From: Panax quinquefolius
Lineage: Eukaryota > Streptophyta > Magnoliopsida > Apiales > Araliaceae
Length of the DNA stretch: 64,000 nucleotides
Direction: 5' to 3'
Assembly: GCA_020205615.1 (NCBI GenBank)
Contig: JAINUW010000599.1
Coordinates: forward strand, 186,001-250,000
Below, piece after piece: positions 33,001 to 46,071 of this stretch. Numbering within the stretch: position 1 is the stretch's first letter; each line of letters begins with the position of its first letter. The notes below the pieces were generated by a model that saw nothing but the letters and a program-made list of their open reading frames with translations, was not told the DNA's origin and did no database searches. The position numbers and the translations under genes are program-made.

Positions 33001-33318
33001 TTATTCTATTTTTAGACTAAAGTATAGTCTTTGACTTTGACTTTCCAAATAGATCTGCAACTTTACCTTTTTCCATCTCAGTTCTCTCTGCGTATCTTTG
33101 CATCTCGATTCTCCAATCCGAATTATATTATGTATTTGTACTTTAAGACTTCGATTAAGGATGCCCTGGCAGCACGGAAGGAGATTTCCGCCTTGGAGGG
33201 TGGAACATGGGTTGTTCCTTGATATGACGACCCCCGTGATTATTGCGGGCATTGTTGGAGTGAGTGTGAAGAGCAAGCGAAATGACGTGGCGAGAATTGA
33301 AGACTTTGTTCTAATTTA

Positions 33319-33367
33319 AACTACCCCACCCCACCCCAACCCCAACCCCAACCCCAACCCCAACCTT
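33319..33367 (+). repeat. (CCCCAA)n tract
   Basis: CCCCACCCCA followed by about six CCCCAA units. It differs from the plant telomere repeat CCCTAAA and is taken as a microsatellite. Confidence 0.85.
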
Positions 33368-33713
33368 TATCGGCATTTTTCTTGATAATTTTGTTTGTTG
33401 TAACTTGATGATAAATGTGTTATATGAATAAATATCTAAATTTTTGTACCTTCAGTAATTTATGTCTATATTTTTGTTAGTATAGAATTGGAACCCATTA
33501 TGATATGAGAAATTGAAGCAATTTACATCAGTTATTTTATAAATTGCATAATGTCCTTTCTTTCCCCAACCTAGAACCCCTGGAATTAATAGCAGAAAAA
33601 GAACAATCATTCCTCTAACAGTCCACCAGAGCTCAACTTTGCCGATATATTATGATCTGCTATTCGAGGTAATTTTCAAAATTGAAAATTAATCACTACA
33701 TTTATTTATACAA

Positions 33714-34067
33714 TCTATTAAATAAACTAAAATGCAGTACATGACACCATAACTTGACATATGTCATCATCAAAATTCAACACATGTCCTACCTAATTAA
33801 TGCTTCTTAAGACCCTTAACAAAACACCTGCTCATCCATTACTCCGGTTTTTATATTATCGCTACTTAATTATTATCTACTAAAATCACTACTTTTAAAT
33901 CCCACATTAATATTTTGATTTTATAATCCCATAAATCACTACAAATGTAAACTGTTATGATAATGTTAACTGTTCTAATATTATCATTACTAATTTAATT
34001 ATTATCTCCTAAAATCACTACTTTTTTAATCTCATATACTAAAATGCAGTACGTGACACCATAGCTA
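33714..34067 (+). repeat. Helitron 5' end, present twice
   Basis: TCTATTAAATAAACTAAAAT at 33,714 and TCTCATATACTAAAATGCAG at 34,030 both lead into GCAGTAC.TGACACCATA. Sequence after the first (33,740-34,029) is repeated after the nested LTR at 46,072-46,370. This indicates two Helitron 5' units in tandem, the second broken by the LTR insertion. Confidence 0.7.
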
Positions 34068-34787
34068 TGTGCTAGGATTAATTGTTTTGAATTTCCAAGA
34101 CGAAAATAAAAGTTTTCTGAGAAATTTTCGTAAAAACACTATTCATCCGTTTCTGTTTGGGAATTAATAATGAATTTCTGAGAAACGGATAATGATAGAA
34201 TTCTAAGACAAGATGGAATATTCAATAATATTTCAGTTATGGCAAATGAAGTTTTCGCCTGCGGACTTAAAACCTAAGGGTTAGGGAAAGTGAGTTTCGA
34301 GAATGAAATGATTACATATAATGATTAGGGTTATATTACGTGAGAAATACGAGTATGATACTAGTTATTATACGAGCATAGTATGAAGATTATTGTGACG
34401 TATAATATGAATATCGTACGAATAGTATACAAAAAGAATACGAGAATTATACGAGTAGTATATGGTAAAGTCTTAATGGACTTTAGCTATTGGACCTAGA
34501 CTTTGTCAAACCCAATTAGTAAATGAATGAAGCCCAAGATTGAGTAATATTAAAGCCCAATGTTAGGTTAAATCAAGCCCAACGCTACGCCCGAACCAAG
34601 AAATCGAACCGCGGATCGACCCAATGGATCACCACATGGGTAAAACCCATTAAGGCAACCCATGTGGGACCCAAAAGGCCATGTGGGTTGGCCACTTGGT
34701 AGCCAAGTAAAGTGGTCTACTTGGTGGCTAAGCCATGAATAGTAAGAAGGTGGGACACTTGACCAAATTGCCCTCCATTTGATTTTT

Positions 34788-34796
34788 CTATATAAG
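34788..34796 (+). promoter_or_regulatory. LTR TATA box
   Basis: CTATATAAG, about 0.7 kb into the LTR, followed by AG-rich sequence. Confidence 0.45.
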
Positions 34797-35658
34797 AAAG
34801 GCTTGCTTGGTTCATTTGTTATTTCACCAACATTTGACCAATATATATTGAGAGAGAGAAAAGAGTATTAACAAGTAATCAAGAGCATCCAAAGTAAAAC
34901 ATTCAAGTTTTATTCAATAACGCGATGAACGTTAAGGTAATAATACGTAAACCTTTGTCTTCGATCCTTTTCTATTTATTTTTCGTAGAGAAGTATGAAT
35001 TGGTGGAGCATGTCTCTTTCGGAGTAATAAGGATGTCTATTAGTGAATTAAAGCATTGTTAAGCCATGTATAAGTAAGAATCATAAGCGTTTAAGTAAGT
35101 TTAAATCGAAGAAACCATTAATCGTTGATTTGGTTTTTGATGGATAAATTAAAAACCATCATGTATAGGGTATGTGCATATTGCTTGGTTAGGTTATAGA
35201 CAATAAATTAATGGATTGGTTCCATTTGATTTGGCGTATAAAACACAAGTAACGAAGTTATGGCAAAATTTACGAGATTAGGCGTTAAACGTTGAAATCG
35301 TAGAATTTCTGGATTTGTAGTCAAAATTCGCCGTTTAATTCAAAAGCCCTATTTTTCGATGGCGTAATTTAGAACAACGTACTTTAGAGTCGTGGACTCA
35401 AGAATGGTCAAATTCTGACTTAGAACGAAGAAAATGAGTTATGAACGCTCATGAACGTTAAATAAACGCGTAATAGAGCGTTAGATAATGAATTCATTGT
35501 TAACGGATTTAAAAACTATTTTTATCCAGATGATATCAAAGTACATGGTATATGTAAGAAAACGGCTTTTGAATGAGCTAATTCTGACTTATAACGACAA
35601 AGTTATGAGTCCGGGAAGAATTGAATTAGAAAATGTAAAAAATTTCAAGGGCTCAAGG

Positions 35659-35849
35659 TAGGCGCCGCAGCGCCACCCCAAGTTATAAACCTCGCGCCGC
35701 AACGCCGGGTTAGGAGAATAACTACTGCTCAATGGCGCTACAGCGCCACTAGTATAGAGAAGTCTCGCACCGCAGTTAGGAGAATAGCCTACTGTTAGTT
35801 GGTGTCGCAGTGCCAATGTTGTACTTAAGGCTAACGCCGCAACGCCGGT
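35659..35849 (+). repeat. GC-rich CGCCGCAACGCC repeats
   Basis: Variants of GGCGCCGCAGCGCCA occur about five times in 190 bases, separated by TTAGGAGAATA-containing spacers. It is a GC island in otherwise AT-rich DNA. Confidence 0.7.
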
Positions 35850-37027
35850 AAGGAAGAAATGTTGCCCAAGTTAATTTCCAAATCCAATTTTTTTAAGACA
35901 ATTATGGGACATGTAAATACTTAGTATACATGGTAAGACCATCCCTATATCATATATATATTGATGACTTTAGTAATTTAACGTTGGTTAATAGTAATTA
36001 AACAAAGAATGTAAAGTATGGGAAGGTAAAACATATTCAACTACTTTGGTATTTAACCAAGGGTTATTGAGTATTGAGTTAGGGACATGAGATCGTTAAC
36101 AAGCCATAAGTAGGAATAGTAATGTGAATCGAGTTTTATTAATGAAATAAATTCAATTAAGTTATAGAAGAGAAAGAAGTTGGTAAAAATAATGTGATTA
36201 GATTTTTTGGTAGCTAATTGTAGTGTGCTATGTGAATATATTATGTAGAAACTATAAAGATCAAGAACTGTTGAATTTTATTTGAAGACGCTTGAAGGCA
36301 AGTTTTCTTAAAGCTTGTCTAACCTTCGTGTTAGCCAAGTTTTCTGTGATTCATGATATGAGATGGATAAATTGTTTTATGAAAGAGACGATGCCAGTTT
36401 TAACTCGGCTAGACTAATCCTAAGAGTTTGATTGATTTGTTTACAAGTATTTCGATATAGTATTCTTAACGCTATTCTATGCCAATTGTTTGGTACAGAT
36501 TCAAAGGTAATCTTGTGTATGAACAGACAAATGTATTTTACATCGATTATTCGATGGGCACGTGAGGTTGCCAAAATTTAAAACATACGTAGATACGTTT
36601 AACGGATGAGTGTTGATCAACATAGAGTACTATAGGCTGATCACCTAGAAGTGCTCGTAAGATATATCGAACTTACGGACTTAGTGCCACATTGTCCTTT
36701 TTCATGAATGAAAACCAAAAGAGAATGTTCATGGTCTTTTGACCAGCTCGGAATTCCTAAGTTACTATATGTACTCTGGAATGGTATTATGAGAATGAAA
36801 AGTGCTATTTAATGTTTCATAGTACTTCATAGCTACTTGTGCAGTTATTGAAGAATAATCATATAATTCTCGACGTGGTACTTGTATTATATATTGCTAG
36901 ACTTGCTGAGCTAGTTATGCTCACTTCTTTCTTGAATTATATGATTGCATCTAAGGCCAAAAGAACTGAGGGTCCCAGTAGGGATAAAGGCAAGGCTAAT
37001 TGTAGATCGATTATCGTGTAATAGACT

Positions 37028-40000
37028 CGTGACAACCCGAGAAATTGGACAATTTATTAAAATCTTAAATGATGGATTTAAGGTCAAATAATAGACCTAT
37101 ACAGAAAATAAGTGTATGCGTTTGATATTTTTTTAGGAAGGAATTTTGAGGGTTTCAAAATTCTGTGAAGGATTTAGGTGAATTATACAGGATTAAGTGT
37201 ATACGTGATTATGTTCTATGAATATGGTATTATATGTGTACAGTATGTGGTTAAGGGTCAAGGGTTGACCAGATAAATTTTATCGGTGTCAAACCCTAAT
37301 ATTATTGTCGAATATCGACGTTCAGTTAGAAAACCCTAGCAATGGATAAGAAACCCTAGAAACCGGTTCTGAAACCCTAATTTCAGTTTCGGAAATCCGA
37401 AACCCTAATTCAAAATTTAAAACCCTAGATTGGGAATGCAAATGCTGGTATAAGGTTTAAACGTTATTAATTATAACTTAATTAGGGAAAAACCTAATGG
37501 TTCACTTGAAACCCTAAATTGATTTTTAGAAAACCCTCATACCAGATCTGAAAACCCTAATTTTAGATTCTTGGAATTTGAAACCCTAATTTGGGAACTT
37601 AAAGGATAATTATAATGCTTAAGTGCTATTAATTATAATATTAATTAGGGTAAAGCTTAATTAATTAGCAAACCCCAAATATCAAATTTTTAAACCCTAA
37701 TTATTTCGTCAGAAACCCTAGTGCACAATTGAGGACTTAATTGCTAAATTAGCAATTTTAATTGGGATAAAATAATCCTAATTAACAAGATTGATTTACG
37801 AATGGGAAAGTTTAATTTAATTAGAGAATTCTAATTACAATTTAGAAATATTAATTTTCTATTTTGAAAACCCTAAGTTAAAAATCCTAGAAAATTGGTA
37901 TTTTTGGAAACCTTAGGTTTTAATCCTAAGGGTCAAACCCTAAGGGTTAAACCCTAAGGGTTGCATCAAATGACATTTTTAGTATTAAAATGGGGTACAA
38001 AATGACCAATGTGCCCTTATTGCATTCTTTAATTGGTTGCTTGTGGATCTTACCATATATTTGAGATGGTGACCAACTCTAACCACTCCATATGCTCTAT
38101 ATCAAACACATCAACCATCTAGAATTGCTAGATACATTGACTCATATCAATTATATAGATTAAAAGTAAGAAAAGTCTTACTTTATTTCTAAAACCAACC
38201 AAGACCATTCTCTCTCTAAAATTTTGAGAGTTGGAGTGAAAGAGAGTCAAATGTTAAGCTTAGATTAGTCCATAACTATCAAATATCAGATCATCAAGGA
38301 TCAGAATCAGAATCAAAGCCTCAAAGGTATAAAAACCCTAAATCTTGGAATCCTTACATTTTATGTTAGATGTTGAAAGTTGTTGGTTAAAGTTATGTAT
38401 TAGGGTGTTAATAAGTGATCTGGGTTGTTAGATCAAGGATCTATAACATCTGGATGCACGATTTTGATGTTTTGAAAAATCTGGAAAAAGTTCAAAAAAA
38501 TGACCTGACAGCCATATGTCAGAGGCCTTAAATCTGTCTCTGTTTTTGATTGTTGTTGTTTTATGTTATAAATGTGTTCTATGTCATGGGGACTATGATC
38601 TGAAACCAGAAACAGGGCCAAATCATGAAACGATTGAGAGATATGGGCAGTCAAACTGCGTTGACCAGTCACGGGAATGGGTTTCTGGGCAACCCAGAAA
38701 CCCAAATCTGGCCTAACAAGATATTTGAGGCCTTTGATCTTACTGGTATTTGATATTTAGGCCATGTTGTTGTATTAGACCTGTAGACTGACATACTAAT
38801 TATCGATTCACGCTTTTAAAATACTTAGATCCATAGCAGGATTGAAGTTATGCAAGGTCAAACCACCGTTGACCATCAGCCGGATGAACTTTTCTGGAAA
38901 ACCCAGAAAGCTTAAGAACACCTTCTGACCATACGTTTGACTGGCCCAGATCTTGTGTAGGAGATGTTGTTATGATGCTATGATTCTATATAATTGTACT
39001 ATGACATCATGACTACATGTAGGGACCATTAGATATCACAAAACAAGTCAGATTGCACGTTATAAGGATTGGAAAGTGGGTACCTTGACTGTTCTTCAAT
39101 TCTGGAAAACCCAGAAATTGTAGAACATGTCTGACAGTGAATTGATGAGCTTAGATCTCGCTTTTATGTTGTGTATTGGCCAGGATCTTGGTTGATAGTT
39201 GTAGTATTACATTAATACTACATGCATGTTTATAACATCAAGAAGCCTAGAAAACCTTAATTAGGATCACAGATCAAAATGTGGTCAAAGTTGCTAACTT
39301 GTTAACTGACTTGATTTCTGGGTTTGCTGATGAATGTTCAAGAACATGCCCAAGAACACCATTAGCGACGGTTTTGTCACCTATGGTACCTTTAGCGAGA
39401 GATAGTTTTTGAAAATTAATTATTTTAATAAATAATTAGAGAAAAATAATTTTTAATTATTAATAATACATAATAAATTCCTAAAAATTATTTTAAAATC
39501 CAAAAATGGATTTTTAATTATTTTGAATATATTTCAATAATATTTAATATTTTTGAATATTTTTGGTATTTAATTTATTTAATTATTATATTAAATAAAT
39601 TATTTAAAATGATTTTAATACATGAAAAATCATGAAAAATTATATTATGATATTAAAAATATTTTAAGTTATTTTTGATGACTTTTAATATTATGTGATG
39701 AATTTCATTAATAATATAATATTAATGGTAATTAGTTTATTTAATAAATATATTAAATAAATTGTAGAAAAATAGAATTAATGATTTAAAAATCATATAC
39801 AAATGATTTAAGTGTTAGAAAAATATTTTTAAGTTATAAAATATAACTTTTGATATTTTTTCATGAAATTATTAATATTTTAATATTAATAGCAATTATC
39901 GGATAAAGCGATATAGAATGCGTAGCAGTAATCAACGAAATAGGCAAGTTTTTCTTAACTGTACTAAGAGTTGTTTCATTCAGATATGCTTATGGTTAAT

Positions 40001-40549
40001 CATTGCTGATTGTCATGTAGAATTGTACTCTGTACATATTGCATGTATAAGTCAGGTATGAAAGGTTGATCACCTTCATTACCGTTTGGTCAAGATATAT
40101 TTGTTCATGTTTAATACTTGTTCAGTCAAAAGTTTGTTCGTGCTAATTCATAACTATATTGATGAATTATAGCCAGCTTATTATTCAGACTATTTCAATC
40201 ATGATATATCCTTAAATAAATTTAAACTTGTTGGGAAATTTTCATGCTCACCCTTGCTATATCATGATAAAATATTGTAGATAAGGCAAATGCGTTCGGA
40301 TACAGGAAAAGGATAATGCCAAGTTCAGCTTGGGATAAAATGTGCAGCTAATTTGTAATAGTATAGTTTGATAATAATGTTATATGTTAGATAGTTTATG
40401 AATTGTGTATAAGTTAAGGTTACTCAATTTTGGGGAATAATGTGTAAAGTGTATTGTATAAACAATTTATGTTTATATCTTCCGCAATAGTTATAGAATG
40501 ATTGTACCAGATCCGTGGTGATTTGGGACCTGAATTTGGGGCTGTCACA
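37028..40549 (+). mobile_element. 5' LTR of the non-coding element
   Basis: It begins (T to C)GTGACAACCCGAG and ends GGGGCTGTCACA. It contains the telobox-like cluster at 37,289-37,960, an AT-rich block at 39,410-39,900 and GGTTGATCACCTTCATTACC near 40,071. The open frame complement 38,433-38,705 has no recognisable domain. Confidence 0.92.
37289..37960 (+). repeat. Telobox-like AAACCCTA cluster, 5' LTR
   Basis: AAACCCTA occurs at least a dozen times in about 670 bases with irregular spacing of 15-150 bases, nearly all in the same orientation. It is not a telomere array, because units are not contiguous. Confidence 0.9.
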
Positions 40550-42362
40550 GTTGGTATCAAAACTGTTAGTTATGAAGCTTAGGTAGGAATACCTGAGATC
40601 AATAACCGCGGTGATTAGGATAAGATCTATCTGACATAGAGTTAGTTGGTCGGTAAGATTCAAAGATGAATCTCGATGAGTTGTAAAGATACAGAGTTCC
40701 CTAACTCTGATAATAAAGGTGAACAGTAATGGTGAATGGATAGAGTCTAAAAGACCACAAGTATAGGGATAGGAGATCGTAAAATAAAGCGATCAAGACA
40801 TAGAAATGAATCGTAATATATACGATGAGATCACCCCGTGATCTGATAAGGTGATAGTAAGGAAAAGAATCAATCTGATGATTGGAAAATTTACAACAAG
40901 ATTGCTGTGTGAATTGGTACAGAATTAGGAAAGAATTATGAATATGAGTTGAATGAAATTCGTATTGAGAAGGGAGTTAAGATTAGGTGGGGATTCAATT
41001 GAGGACTTGTGGTAGCAGCTGAGTTGTATGATTCCTTGTATGGGCGAAGAATTGTACTTGGTGTAAAAACCACTTAGTTTCTGGCACTAATAATCATTGA
41101 AATGTTGTGTCGCACTATTTGCTATATGCATGTTAAGAGGGTGATTCTTTTCTCATGTGTATAACAGATAGATAGGTCACAGGTAGAGAATATAGGGTTA
41201 AGTACGTGTTCTTAAAACTCATACTTATGTTACATTCTTAACTTATAGTTATATGAAATGTTTATGAATCCCTCAGCGAATGGACGCCAAAGGTCTGACT
41301 AGGGTAAGTTCTTAAACTTATATGATGGTGGCAAGTTTATGAACTCATAAGTGTGGTTTGACGAACTGGGTATAGTTGTGTGTGAATGGAGAATTGAGGA
41401 TTATAGGAACAGATAGATTGTTAAGCAAATGATTATTAATGGAGACATAAGTTTTCCAAAACTCCTAGCTATGCTAGACTTCAAAATTTTGACATCAAGC
41501 TAAATACGCACTATGTGCTTTTTTAAAAAAAATGTAGACTCGTAATCATTTTTGAAACGGTTTAAAGTACAGTCTATGCTACTTATTTGGGCTAGACACA
41601 AATAATTTGAAATATCAAAATATATTTTATTTATCACTTATGTACCATGTAACCTGGTACAGAGATGATAAAAAGGTGATGGAGTTGTAAATACAGGAAT
41701 ACTTAGTGTGAATTTGATCTAAAATTGTTATTCCACTATTGTATGATGTGTTAAGACAAAGTCATACGATGACGACATCCTCAAACGGACTGTTAGTACA
41801 GTACAACATCATGACGTCATTCTCGAAAATGTTTTCAAAATTTTAATTTGCCAACGGGGTTTGGCTACACCTAAATAATTCGATTGAATTGAATTATTGA
41901 TATGAGTCTATCTTTATTCGATTCAAACTAGACTAATGTTTATGAAAACTCTAAGTGTTCATTGAAAGAAATTTCCCGAACCAAATTATTTTGGTGCGGA
42001 ATCCTATGATAAGACTGAGGTGAACTATGTTGTTTGGATAAAATAATCAAATCAAGTAGCGTAAATATTTGCTAGACATGATTAATACGTTATGCATGAC
42101 GTAAGAGTACGATAGGCTAATCACCTAAAGTACTAGCAACGGTAGTTTACCTTCTTTGTGATTGTAAATATACCAAGTAATGTATTGTTTTGCGGTATGA
42201 ATACCGTTAAAACTATGTGTTCATAGTCTATATGACCCCTCAACACAATTTGAAAACTTTTACTCTTGTCAGTGGTGTATTGGGTAGCATGTGATGATAT
42301 GTATGAATGGTGTAAGGTGTAAGGTAAATTTCGGGGACGAAATTTTTAGAAGAAGGGGTGAA
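40550..42362 (+). other. Interior of the non-coding element
   Basis: It starts with TTGGTATCAAAACTG (primer-binding site, about 40,551-40,565, initiator-Met type with changes). It ends with AGAAGAAGGGGTGAA (polypurine tract, about 42,348-42,362), preceded by GGGGACGAAATTTTT. No coding domain was found in either strand. The stretch 41,970-42,130 resembles the foreign LTR fragment at 12,690-12,900. Confidence 0.8.
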
Positions 42363-45300
42363 TGTGACAACCCGAGAAATTAGACAATTTATTAAAATCT
42401 TAAATGATGGATTTAAGGTCAAATAATAGACCTAGACAGAAAATAAGTGTATGCGTTTGATATATTTTAAGGAAGGAATTTTGAGGATTTCAAAATTCTG
42501 TGAAGGATTTAGGTGAATTATACATGATTAAGTGTATACGTGATTATATTATGTGAATATGGTATTATATGTGTACAGTATGTGGTTAAGAGTCAAGGGA
42601 TGACCAGATAAATTTTATCGGTGTCAAACCCTAATATTATTGTCGAATATCGACGTTCAGTTAGAAAACCCTAGCAATGGATAAGAAACCCTAGAAACCG
42701 GTTCTAAAACCCTAATTTCAGTTCTGAGAATACGAAACCCTAATTCAAAAATTTAAAACCCTAGATTGGGAATGCAAATGCTGGCATAAAGTTTAAACGT
42801 TATTAATTATAACTTAATTAGGGAAAACCCTAATGGTTCATTTGAAACCCTAAATTGATTATTAGAAAACCCTCATACCAGATCTGAAAACCCTAATTTC
42901 AGATTCTGGGAATTTGAAACCTTAATCTGGGAACTTAAAGGATAATTATAATGCTTAAGTGCTGTTAATTATAATATTAATTAGGGTAAAGCTTAATTAA
43001 TTAGCAAACCATAATTTTTAATTTTTAAACCCTAATTATTCTGTCAGAAACCCTAGTGCATAATTGAGGACTTAATTGCTAAATTATCAATTTTAATTGG
43101 GATAAAATAATCCTAATTAACAAGATTGATTTACGAATGGGAAAGTTTAATTTAATTATAGAATTCTAATTACAATTTAGAAATATTAATTTTCTATTTT
43201 GAAAACCCTAAGTTGAAAATCCTAGAAATTGGTATTTTTGGAAAACTAAGGTTTTAACCCTAAGGGTCAAAAACTAAGGGTTGCATCAAATGACATTTTT
43301 TAGTATTAAAATGGGGTACAAAATGACCAATTTGCCCTTATTACATTCTTTAACTGGTTGCTTGTGGATCTTACCATATATTTGAGTTGGTGACCAACTC
43401 TAACCACTCCATATGCTCTATATCAAACACATCAGCCATCTAGAATTGCTAGATACATTGACTTATATCAATTATATAGATTAAAAGTAAGAAAAGTCTT
43501 ACTTTATTTCTAAAATCAACCAAGACCATTCTCTCTCTAAAATTTTGAGAGTTGGAGTGAAAGAGAGTCAAATGTTAAGCTTAGATCAGTCCATAACTAT
43601 CAAATACCAGATCATCAAGGATCAGAATCAGAATCAAAGCTTCAAAGGTATAAAAACCTCAAATCTTGAAATCTTTAGATTTGATGTTAGATGTTGTAAG
43701 TTGTTGGTTAAAGTTATGTATTAGGGTGTTAATAAGTGATCTGGGTTGTTAGATTAAGTATCTATAACATCTGGATGCACGATTTTGATGTTTTGAAAAA
43801 TCTGGAAAAAGTTCAAAAAAATGGCCTGACAGCCATATGTCAAAGGCCTTAAATCTGTCTCTGTTTTTGATTGTTGTTGTTTTATGTTATAAATGTGTTC
43901 TATGTCATGGGGACTATGATCTGAAACCAGAAACATGGCCAAATCATGAAACGATTGAGAGATATGGGCAGTCAAACTGCGTTGACCAGTCAAGGGAATG
44001 GGTTTCTGGGCAACCCAGAAACCCAGATCTGGTCTGACAAGATATTTGAAGCCTTTGATCTTAGTGGTATTTGATGTTTAGACCATGTTGTTGTATTAGA
44101 CCTGTAGACTGACATACTCACTATCGAGTCATGCTTTTAAAATACTTAGATCCATAGCAGGATCGAAGTTATGCAAGGTCAAACCACCGTTGACCATCAG
44201 CCGGATGAACTTTTCTGGAAAACCCAAAAAGTTCAAGAACAACTTCTGACCATACGTTTGACCAGCCCAGATCTTGTGTAGGAGATGTTGTTATGATGCT
44301 ATGATGTTATATGATTGTACTATTACATCATGACTACATGTAGGGACCACTAGATATCACAAAACAAGCCAGATTGCACGTTATAAGGATTGGAAAGTGG
44401 GTACCTCGGTTGTTCTTCAATTCTGGAAAACCCAAAAATTGAAGAACATGTCTGACAGTGAATTGATGAGCTTAGATCTCTCTTTTATGTTGTGTATTGG
44501 CCAGGATCTTGGTTGATAGTTGTAGTATTACATTAATACTATATGTTTATAACATTAAGAAGCCCAGAAAACCTTAGGATCACAGATCAAAATGTGTTCA
44601 AAGTTGCTAACTTGTTAACCAACTTGATTTCTGGGTTTACTGATGAATGTTCAAGAACATGCCCAAGAACACCATTAGCGACGGTTTTGTCACCTATGGT
44701 ACCTTTAGCGACAGATAATTTTTGAAAATTAATTATTTTAATAAATAATTAGAGAAAAATAATTTTTAATTATTAAAAATACATAATAAATTCCTAAAAA
44801 TTATTTTAAAGTCAAAAAATGAATTTTTAATTATTTTGAATATATTTCAATAATATTTAATATTTTTGAATATTATTGGTATTTAATTTATTTAATTATT
44901 ATATTAAATAAATTATTTAAAAATGATTTTAATACATAAAAATGATGAAAAATTATATTATGATATTAGAAAATATTTTAAGTTATTTTTGATGACTTTT
45001 AATATTATGTGATGAATTTTATTAATAATATAATATTAATGGTAATTAGTTTATTTAATAAATATATTAAATAAATTATGGAAAAATATAATTAATGATT
45101 TAAAATTATATAAAAATGATTTAAGTGTTAGAAAAATATTTTTAAGTTATAAAATATAACTTTTGATAATTTATCATGAAAATATTAATATTTTAATATT
45201 AATAGCAATTATCGGATAAAGCGATATAGAATGTATAGCAGTAATCAATGAAGTAGGCAAGTTTTTCTTAACTCTACTAAGAGTTGTTTCATTCAGATAT

Positions 45301-45862
45301 GCTTATGGTTAATCATTGCTGATTGCCATGTAGAATTATACTCTTTACATATTGCATGTATAAGTCAGGTATGAAAGGCTAATCACCTTCATTACCGTTT
45401 GGTCAAGATATATTTGTTCATGTTTAATACTTGTTCAGTCAAAAGTTTGTTCGTGCTAATTCATAACTATATTGATGAATTATAGCCAGCTTATTATTCA
45501 GACTTTTTTAATCATGATATATCCTTAAATAAATTTAAACTTCCTGGGCAATTTTTATGCTCACCCTTGCTATATCATGATAAAACATTGCAGATAAGGC
45601 GAATGCGTTCGGATACAGGAAAAGGATAATGCCAAGTTCAGCTTGGGATAAAATGTACGTCTAATTTGTAATAGTATAGTTTGATAATAATGTTATATGT
45701 TAGATAGTTTATGAATTGTGTATAAGTTAAGGTTACTCGATTTTGGAGAATAGTGTGTAAAGTGTATTGTATAAATAATTTATGTTTATATCTTTCGCAA
45801 TAATTATAGAATGATTGTACCAGATCTGTGGTGATTTGGGACCCGGATTTGGGGCTGTCACA
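42363..45862 (+). mobile_element. 3' LTR of the non-coding element
   Basis: It begins TGTGACAACCCGAG and ends GGGGCTGTCACA, collinear with the 5' LTR. The telobox-like cluster is repeated at 42,627-43,260. TTAGCGACGGTTTTGTCACC occurs in both LTRs (39,362 and 44,677). Confidence 0.93.
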
Positions 45863-46071
45863 AGACTAGTATGTTTGTAAGAATTATTCTATGATAAATG
45901 AAGAATGTATTCGGTTACAGAACCTGCGAAATGATTTATTATTATTATTGTAATAACAATGTAGTAAATACAATCATTTTGATGTTGTTTCAATGAAATG
46001 AATGTATAGTTATGATTACCGTGTAACACCATGTCTGTGGGTTGAGAGTACCCGGATTTGGTGGCGTCACA

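Larger units (their letters stand above)
31456..33713. other. AT-rich intergenic stretch
   Basis: No supported gene. It contains the CACTA-like patch (31,801-31,940), an (AT)n tract at 32,685-32,731, a possible hAT end at 32,811 and the CCCCAA tract at 33,319. Confidence 0.5.
37028..45862 (+). mobile_element. Complete non-coding LTR retrotransposon
   Basis: Two long LTRs flank a 1.8-kb interior. The duplication AGACT is perfect at 37,023-37,027 and 45,863-45,867. A primer-binding site and polypurine tract are present, but there is no gag or pol, so it must depend on proteins from another element (LARD-like). The LTRs are 3,522 and 3,500 bp and differ only by scattered changes and small indels, so insertion is fairly recent compared with its host LTR. 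Confidence 0.92.
34068..46071 (+). mobile_element. Gypsy-type LTR, split by a younger element
   Basis: The segments 34,068-37,022 and 45,868-46,071 form one LTR-like unit of about 3.2 kb ending GGTGGCGTCACA. It contains a TATA box (34,789) and a GCTGAGCTAGTTATGCTCA segment near 36,903 like other gypsy LTR ends. Comparison with the intact Helitron unit at 33,714 places the insertion in CCATAACTTGAC. The left edge and target duplication are not clean. No internal genes, so probably a solo LTR. Confidence 0.6.

Noticed and set aside
33319..33367. CCCCAA tract as an interstitial telomere
   Set aside because: The plant telomere unit is CCCTAAA. This unit differs and is short.
37289..37960. AAACCCTA cluster as a telomere remnant
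   Set aside because: Motifs are dispersed, not contiguous, and the same arrangement is in both LTRs.
38433..38705. 90-codon minus-strand frame repeated at 43,754-43,993
   Set aside because: Its repetition is explained by the two LTRs. There is no recognisable domain.
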